From a virus: a stretch of DNA of 64,000 bases. The translations under genes were made by a program, and so were the position numbers. This document shows positions 58,499 through 64,000 of this stretch, piece by piece (positions within the stretch are counted from its first letter, which is position 1; each line of letters begins with the position of its first letter). Below the pieces are notes generated by a model. That model was not told where the DNA came from. It ran no database searches and saw nothing but the letters and a program-made list of their open reading frames with translations. Location: the IMG/VR virus record IMGVR_UViG_3300042451_000105, positions 1 through 64,000 of that record. The stretch is one strand, 5' to 3'.

Positions 58499-61400
58499 TT
58501 AAGAGCCCTTAGTTTTTCTTCTGTTAGACATTGCAGATTGTGCTGCTAAAATATTACCACGCTCATCTACATCTATATCTCCGAATATACTTTTAACCAT
58601 AGCAGCCTGAACTGTAGGATTCTTAATATCAATTCCCATTTCAGTTAAGTATTTTGCTAAATCTTTACCCTTTTGTCCAGGTGGAAGTTTTTGAGCTGGT
58701 TTATAATAAGTTTTAAGAGCAGCAGGATCAACAAAGAAATTAGGATATAAACTGTTCATTTGATCTGTTATAAATCTATTTTCTAATGCAGCATTTACAT
58801 AATCTACAGCCTCTCTTCTACCAGCTCTTTTAGAATTATCAAATTGCTGATTAGCAATAACAGTTTTATCATAAAAGTCATTAGCCATTAAAGCATTTCT
58901 AAAGTTTGCTTCATTGTTTATTTGCTTATTAGCTTGTTCAAACTGATTAGCTACACCAACATTTAAGTTATTATATCTACCTAACACATTAGCAGCATTA
59001 GCTAAACTCTTACCTTGTACATCAGAGAATCTTGTATTGAAAGCTTGTGGTCCTGTAAACTGCGCCAAATTTGCAGAAGCAATATTAGCCATCTCAGCAT
59101 TATTAGCTAACTCCCTATTGGGATCATAGAATGTAGGCTCCATAGGTTCTGGTACAAATTGTGCCATTCTAGGATTGTATTTATTAATACTAGCTAAGTC
59201 ACCAACAGCAGCTGCTGTATTTAATACATCTTGAGGATAAAAACCAATAGGTGGTCTTTTTGGAACTGGTGGAGGATTTAATTCTCCTGGTTCAACAGGC
59301 TCTCTTGGGGTATCTGGAGTATTTGGAGTCTCTGGAGTTTCATCATCAAAATAGTTTGGAACAGAATAACTTACTCTACCAAATTTTATATCTCTTTGAT
59401 AAGGATCTTTACTATTAGGATCTTTTGGTTTAAAGTAAGCTTTACCTGTGGCTTTAATAGATTTTTCATTAACCTTATCTTGGAACCATCCTGCAGCTTT
59501 ATTACCAACAGTTTCTAAATTTTTTAATCTATCTGGATCATTTTCTACAGTTTCTAAATCTTGTTTAAATTTATTAAATCCTCCTGGATATTCTTTTTCA
59601 ATCCAATCACCATGTCTGTCTTGAAAATCTTTCCACTCTGCAGAACTTAAAGTTCCTTCTGTTCTAGATGAAGCTTCAGCACTTGGTAAATAAATACCTG
59701 TGTTTTTTACACGAGGTTGATTAGCAAACTGTCCTGCAGGAATTCTGGTATAGATAACTTTATTACCCTTTTTAATTCTTTCATCAATAGCAGTTCCAAT
59801 TTCTGGAGAACCATATTGTGTAAACTTTGTATCGTCTGCGGTTCTGACTTTTCTAGTTCCTGGTATTTCATTACCTGCCTCATCAACAAGATATTTCTGA
59901 TCACCTTCATAATACAGATAAGCTTTCTTTCCTGTTGTTTTACTAGTTCTTTCTTCAATGAAAACTTTAGCATACGGGTTTGGCTTTGCTACTTCTTGAG
60001 GAGTTTCTCCTGCAGTTTGATACTGTGGAATATTACCACCATATTCATAATCGCCCCATTCTGAACTTACAGGATCTGTACTGGGTTTAGCTACATTAAC
60101 TTTAGGCTTTGGTGTTTGAGCAGCAGGTTTAGCTTTTTGTGTTACAACCGGTTGTTTAACTGGTGCTGGAGCAATAGTATCTACTTGTTGTTTAGCAAAT
60201 GGTTGATTAAGAGTATTTAAAAACTCTTGTCTTCCTTTATCTACTCTTTCAATGTAAGATGGAATACCACTAGATTTAATAACTAAATCAATTGCAGCTT
60301 CTGGATTATTAAATGTATAATCTTGAAATCTCTGAGGAGACATATTTTGTGAAGATACACTATATGGTGCAGCTTGCATATTAGCTGTAGGTTTAACTTG
60401 CCATCTACCATCTTTAAATTCAATATCCTGAGCTGTATATGGTGTTGTTCTATTAACTGGAACATTTGGTGTTGCTCTCTGAGTAATTCCAGTATTTGGA
60501 TTACCAGCGTAGTAATTTCTTTTTAATTTTTCAAACTCTGCCATACCATCCATTCTACTAATACCATTTTGAGCTTTAGGAATACCACCATACATAGCCA
60601 TTGCCATACCTTCTTCAGGAGATGGTGGTAAGAACTGTGCTGGATCTAATCCTACTTTATCCATATATGGTACAGCAATTTGTGGAACACCTTGAGGAAA
60701 TCCTTTCTGTGATTCTTGTACAAGAGCTAACTTACCTAAATTAGAGATATAGTTATCAGCCATCATAACAGCTGTCTTTTTACGTAAGGGGTCACTATCA
60801 GAATATAAACCTTCACGCAACTCTTTACTATTAAGATCAAACTTCTTAGAAATTTTAGCTGGAGTGTAACCACCTTTCTTAGCAGTAAAACCAAAAGATT
60901 CTAAAATAGCGGGATCTTTAATCTTCATAGCTTTTGTATCCGAGTAAATAAAACTATCTGGTGTAGCTTTTTCTCCAGACAATGGTGTACCACCTTCTGA
61001 GTGACGCTTGCCACCAATCTTAAAGAACTCAGGAATTGCACTATTAGTACCTTTACGTATTAAAGTCTCTCCTTTCTCTGCTTCTAATACAGACATAGAT
61101 CTGGGATCCGGTTGTAATGTCTGGTTATATGCAGGTTCTTGTTCTTCTTGTTCTGCACCAGAAAACTTATTAACCATATAAGCTGAGTTACCATATAACT
61201 GGTTAACAGCATTTTGATTCTGACTACCACCATATCCAGCTTGGGGTAAACTTGTAATTTTTACTTTTCTTTTCATTTCTCCACCCATTTGGGCCTCTTT
61301 ATTGTAATCACCTTTTATATAATCATCTGGTCTGAAACCAGGACCAAAACCAAATTCATTAAAATTATAGTCACCTCTGTTACCAGACTGACCCTCTTCT

Positions 61401-62071
61401 CTGGCATATGCTAAATTATCTGATAAAAACTGATCTCTAAGATCACGCTTTGCAAATCTATTATCTATTTGATTTGCTAAACCACGGAATATATCTGTAC
61501 CAGCTAAGATTGCTTGACCAACATAAGGATTACCTTTCTGTTGCTCAGGTTTTTTTGTTTTAATATCACCAAAAGGTTCTAAGCCCATTAACTTCCTAGT
61601 ATCTTCAGGAATCTGATCAATATAAGACTTTCTAATAGCATCTTTTGTACTAAGAATACCAGACTCTAATTTAGTATTTCTAGGATATAAACTTAAAGGA
61701 TTACTAAAGGGATTTACATTATTATCAAATACTAATGGTTCTCCTACACTAGTCTGAATAAATTCTGGCATACCTACATTAAAAGATCCTGTAGTATTAG
61801 GATCTCCTTGATATGCATCAGAATAATATAATGGACTAGTGTTTAAATTAAATTCAGGCATTCCCACATTAAAGTTACCACTAGTATTATTAATACCAGA
61901 ATAAACATCTGCAGAAATTGGTTTAGATGTTGGTGCATTTCCAAAAGGCGGATAGGGATTATTTTTTTTCCAGGTGGCTAAATAATCTGGACGTAGCACA
62001 TTAGGTGCAGATAAATTATTAAATCCATATTGAGCTTTAGGTAAGCTCTTAACCCTTACTTTCTTTTTCAT
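58499..62071 (-). CDS. Structural protein, apparent fusion of two related units (1190 aa)
   Basis: The N-terminus MKKKVRVKSLPKAQYG is repeated in the middle as MKRKVKITSLPQAGYG (residue 266 onward), each the kind of start seen on separate crAss-like structural genes. The second unit has GTNSAIPEFFKIGGKRHSEGGTPL and PDSFIYSDTKAMKIKDPAILESFG, blocks I recall as conserved in these phages. Short repeats of FNVGMPEF occur near residues 70 and 100. Pro/Lys-rich linkers separate domains. Probably a tail or portal-vicinity structural protein; no exact role. Confidence 0.6.
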   Translation of the reverse strand: MKKKVRVKSLPKAQYGFNNLSAPNVLRPDYLATWKKNNPYPPFGNAPTSKPISADVYSGINNTSGNFNVGMPEFNLNTSPLYYSDAYQGDPNTTGSFNVGMPEFIQTSVGEPLVFDNNVNPFSNPLSLYPRNTKLESGILSTKDAIRKSYIDQIPEDTRKLMGLEPFGDIKTKKPEQQKGNPYVGQAILAGTDIFRGLANQIDNRFAKRDLRDQFLSDNLAYAREEGQSGNRGDYNFNEFGFGPGFRPDDYIKGDYNKEAQMGGEMKRKVKITSLPQAGYGGSQNQNAVNQLYGNSAYMVNKFSGAEQEEQEPAYNQTLQPDPRSMSVLEAEKGETLIRKGTNSAIPEFFKIGGKRHSEGGTPLSGEKATPDSFIYSDTKAMKIKDPAILESFGFTAKKGGYTPAKISKKFDLNSKELREGLYSDSDPLRKKTAVMMADNYISNLGKLALVQESQKGFPQGVPQIAVPYMDKVGLDPAQFLPPSPEEGMAMAMYGGIPKAQNGISRMDGMAEFEKLKRNYYAGNPNTGITQRATPNVPVNRTTPYTAQDIEFKDGRWQVKPTANMQAAPYSVSSQNMSPQRFQDYTFNNPEAAIDLVIKSSGIPSYIERVDKGRQEFLNTLNQPFAKQQVDTIAPAPVKQPVVTQKAKPAAQTPKPKVNVAKPSTDPVSSEWGDYEYGGNIPQYQTAGETPQEVAKPNPYAKVFIEERTSKTTGKKAYLYYEGDQKYLVDEAGNEIPGTRKVRTADDTKFTQYGSPEIGTAIDERIKKGNKVIYTRIPAGQFANQPRVKNTGIYLPSAEASSRTEGTLSSAEWKDFQDRHGDWIEKEYPGGFNKFKQDLETVENDPDRLKNLETVGNKAAGWFQDKVNEKSIKATGKAYFKPKDPNSKDPYQRDIKFGRVSYSVPNYFDDETPETPNTPDTPREPVEPGELNPPPVPKRPPIGFYPQDVLNTAAAVGDLASINKYNPRMAQFVPEPMEPTFYDPNRELANNAEMANIASANLAQFTGPQAFNTRFSDVQGKSLANAANVLGRYNNLNVGVANQFEQANKQINNEANFRNALMANDFYDKTVIANQQFDNSKRAGRREAVDYVNAALENRFITDQMNSLYPNFFVDPAALKTYYKPAQKLPPGQKGKDLAKYLTEMGIDIKNPTVQAAMVKSIFGDIDVDERGNILAAQSAMSNRRKTKGS

Positions 62072-62075
62072 TGTA

Positions 62076-63923
62076 TTAGTCTAAATACTCAATACCATAA
62101 CCCTGATCAATCAATGCTTGAATCTCATCAGGATGTAATTCTAATTCAGAACCTTGAGTCATACCACCAAATTGTTTCTTCCAACCTGCGGCATTTCTAG
62201 CAAAGTTAGCTCTTTTAACTTGTGTTGCACTATAGTCCTCTTTATTTGCAAGTATCTTTCTAGCAAACTCTTGCACACCCATACCGGCTCTATTAGCTGA
62301 CTCAGTAAACTTACCTTTGTTAGCAGGATTAATATAGATACCACCATTCTTCATCTGACCAGTTTGTGCTTCTTGAATAGCTTGCATAATCTTTTGAATA
62401 GCTTCTTGTTGCTCCAAAGGAGGTAATGCTTGCAATTGTGCCATAAGTTGTTCAGGATCTGTCTGAGTCATTTGTGCATACATTTGAATAGCTTGCATCA
62501 TTTCATCTTGTTGACCACCCTGTTGATATACATTACCACCACACTCGTAACAAGGTTGTCCACCTTTACCATACCATGCGTTTCCACTAAATGTAGAACC
62601 ACCCTTCATCATATTATACATAGCATCCATATCTTCTTGACCACCATACATATCTATATCACCACCGTATGCATAACCATAATCATTTAACTTATCTAAG
62701 TTACCGGCTGCTGCAAAACGTGCACGGGCAATTTCAGCTGGCATCTTACCACCAACACCCATTTCTGGCATGTATCCACCATAAGCCATATTAGACATAA
62801 TCTTGTTTTGTACATAATCTGGTAATGCTTGAAATCCGGGATTACTAGGTTCACCACCATTAGCCCAAGTACCAAAACGTTTATGCCAGTATAAAGGAGA
62901 GAAAGGATCTGTAGCTTTAGATGAGTTTTTACCACCCATTCTATTCCAGAAATTATCTTTACGCTTTTGAGAACCATGTTGGCTAAAGTCTTTCATACCA
63001 ACATAACCACCATGTACAATTTTATACTTATCACCTTTCTTAGCTAGTACCATCCATTTCTTACCAGCTCTATCAGATTTTCTTTTAGCACCTACTTTAG
63101 TAAACCCTCTATTCTTATAACGCTGAGGAATACCACCCATCTTCATCTCTTCCATCTCACCCATGTTCATATCAATATCTTCCTCCTCTTCTTCTCCTTC
63201 TTCAGAGCCTTCATTGAACTGAAGATAATCAGCAACAGAAGAAATATAATCATCAGCTAAAGTTAATTTACTAGCTACCCAAGGCTCAACCTCTGATTCA
63301 CCATTAATAAAGTTTTGCAATCTAGCAATCTTATCATTCATAGCCATTATTTGACCCATTGCCATTTCACCACCCTCATCATAATAATTATCACGCATCA
63401 TCATACCTACACCACCCATTCCCATAGCTGGCATACCCATAAAATTCATAGCAAGATTAGCCATTTTCATTTTATCTTCACCATTTCCTTCACCATTATC
63501 CATTCCTTGACCTATAGCCATTGCGGTATTTTTTAAGAAATTACCAACGGGCTCTTGAATATTATTGCTATTATACTCATTTACTTTATCATAGTAGCTA
63601 CCAAGAGATTCATAGTTATTAGGATATTGAAACATATCTTGTCCCATACTACCACCAGTTTGAGCTTTTCTATATCCACCACCACGGCTCTTGTAAGTCT
63701 TAACAAGCCATGCAGAACCATAAGCTGAAGGCCAGGTATCAAATTTAGCTTTAGCTTCGGATTTAACACGAGAATATAATCCAGGATTAGTGGGTACATT
63801 ACCACCTTTCTTCATCTCTCTGGCTTCAGGATAAGCTTGAAAGAATGCTTCTTCTGTAGGAAACATAGAATAGAATTCTTCCTCAGAATTAACACCAGCC
63901 ATTTGTAAAAATTTATCTTTCAT
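62076..63923 (-). CDS. Glycine/methionine-rich structural protein (615 aa)
   Basis: Not matched to a named family. Rich in Gly and Met (MGMPAMGMGGVGMM and similar), with an acidic run (EEGEEEEEDIDMN) around 245. The second half has blocks GQPCYECGGN and a tail GSELELHPDEIQALIDQGYGIEYL like those of other crAss-like virion genes. It is coupled to the next structural gene by four bases of spacing. Likely a structural or cargo protein. Confidence 0.55.
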   Translation of the reverse strand: MKDKFLQMAGVNSEEEFYSMFPTEEAFFQAYPEAREMKKGGNVPTNPGLYSRVKSEAKAKFDTWPSAYGSAWLVKTYKSRGGGYRKAQTGGSMGQDMFQYPNNYESLGSYYDKVNEYNSNNIQEPVGNFLKNTAMAIGQGMDNGEGNGEDKMKMANLAMNFMGMPAMGMGGVGMMMRDNYYDEGGEMAMGQIMAMNDKIARLQNFINGESEVEPWVASKLTLADDYISSVADYLQFNEGSEEGEEEEEDIDMNMGEMEEMKMGGIPQRYKNRGFTKVGAKRKSDRAGKKWMVLAKKGDKYKIVHGGYVGMKDFSQHGSQKRKDNFWNRMGGKNSSKATDPFSPLYWHKRFGTWANGGEPSNPGFQALPDYVQNKIMSNMAYGGYMPEMGVGGKMPAEIARARFAAAGNLDKLNDYGYAYGGDIDMYGGQEDMDAMYNMMKGGSTFSGNAWYGKGGQPCYECGGNVYQQGGQQDEMMQAIQMYAQMTQTDPEQLMAQLQALPPLEQQEAIQKIMQAIQEAQTGQMKNGGIYINPANKGKFTESANRAGMGVQEFARKILANKEDYSATQVKRANFARNAAGWKKQFGGMTQGSELELHPDEIQALIDQGYGIEYLD

Positions 63924-63928
63924 TTTAG

Positions 63929-64000
63929 TTATTTGTATTTTTTAAGCCAACCTGTTTCACCACCTTCTTTGCGGTATGTTGGTGTAGTATTATTTAATAA
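63929..64000 (-). CDS. Partial structural gene, C-terminal 23 residues
   Basis: The frame runs off the window end. Its C-terminus reads RKEGGETGWLKKYK, and a GG-x-GWLxKY ending is one I recall from crAss-like structural proteins that neighbour the 615-aa gene. The stop is five bases before the next ATG, in keeping with one operon. Confidence 0.55.
   Translation of the reverse strand, partial: LLNNTTPTYRKEGGETGWLKKYK

Noticed and set aside
1-64000. Reassigned stop codon (TAG or TGA), known in some crAss-like phages
   Set aside because: TAG ends thyA and the 3974-4348 gene, TGA is used in many ATGA overlaps and TAA is common; the giant genes have no in-frame stops needing suppression.

Overview
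The window is one nearly gap-free stretch of low-GC, densely packed coding DNA and reads as about two thirds of the genome of a crAss-like phage (order Crassvirales) infecting a member of the Bacteroidota. The strongest single sign is a 3211-residue protein carrying the DFDID metal-binding motif of the virion-packaged crAss-like RNA polymerase (family of phi14:2 gp66). It sits among other giant proteins in the order typical of that order. A Bacteroidota host is supported by TAnnTTTG promoter boxes, signal peptides ending in Ala-Gln, and a protein with a type IX secretion (T9SS) C-terminal sorting domain. Stops of all three types end normal genes, so I see no code reassignment. No tRNA, CRISPR array or insertion sequence was recognised.

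Layout. (1) 1-2606, plus strand: small overlapping genes of unknown function. (2) 2603-9002: nucleotide and DNA metabolism (thymidylate synthase, a DUF1599-like protein, a phosphoesterase, an SF2 helicase, uracil-DNA glycosylase). This part is broken by two minus-strand islands, one of which encodes a candidate one-piece spanin. (3) 9197-23472, plus strand: the replication and recombination operon, starting from a good Bacteroidota promoter. It holds a DnaA-domain-IV-like protein, DnaB-like helicase, Sak4-like ATPase with an SSB-like partner, primase, RusA-like resolvase, a metallopeptidase/VWA protein with a MoxR-like ATPase, a PD-(D/E)XK nuclease, a family B DNA polymerase, a second DnaA-IV-like protein and a GroES-like protein. 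(4) 23552-25525, minus strand: phosphoribosyltransferase-like protein, PhoH, zinc ribbon, dCTP deaminase-like protein and a small basic protein.

(5) 25506-34826, minus strand, is the unusual part: an envelope and lysis module. It encodes a holin-like protein, an endolysin-like protein, a secreted metallopeptidase, a T9SS-targeted cohesin/dockerin-like protein, a membrane protein, a zinc ribbon, two DUF2589-type proteins, two more membrane proteins, a CsgG-like lipoprotein, an outer-membrane-barrel-like protein with a gene apparently nested in its linker, a PA14/dockerin-like protein and another secreted protein. (6) 34909-64000, minus strand: virion cargo, RNA polymerase and structural genes, cut by the window end.

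How they fit: ThyA, the dCTP deaminase-like protein and Ung supply dTMP and keep uracil out of DNA. The plus-strand operon copies and recombines the genome. The giant proteins would be packaged and injected to start transcription. The 25-35 kb module would rebuild or breach the host envelope, with one product apparently exported by the host's own T9SS. That last point is the observation I rate highest. All functions come from motifs read by eye, with no database search.
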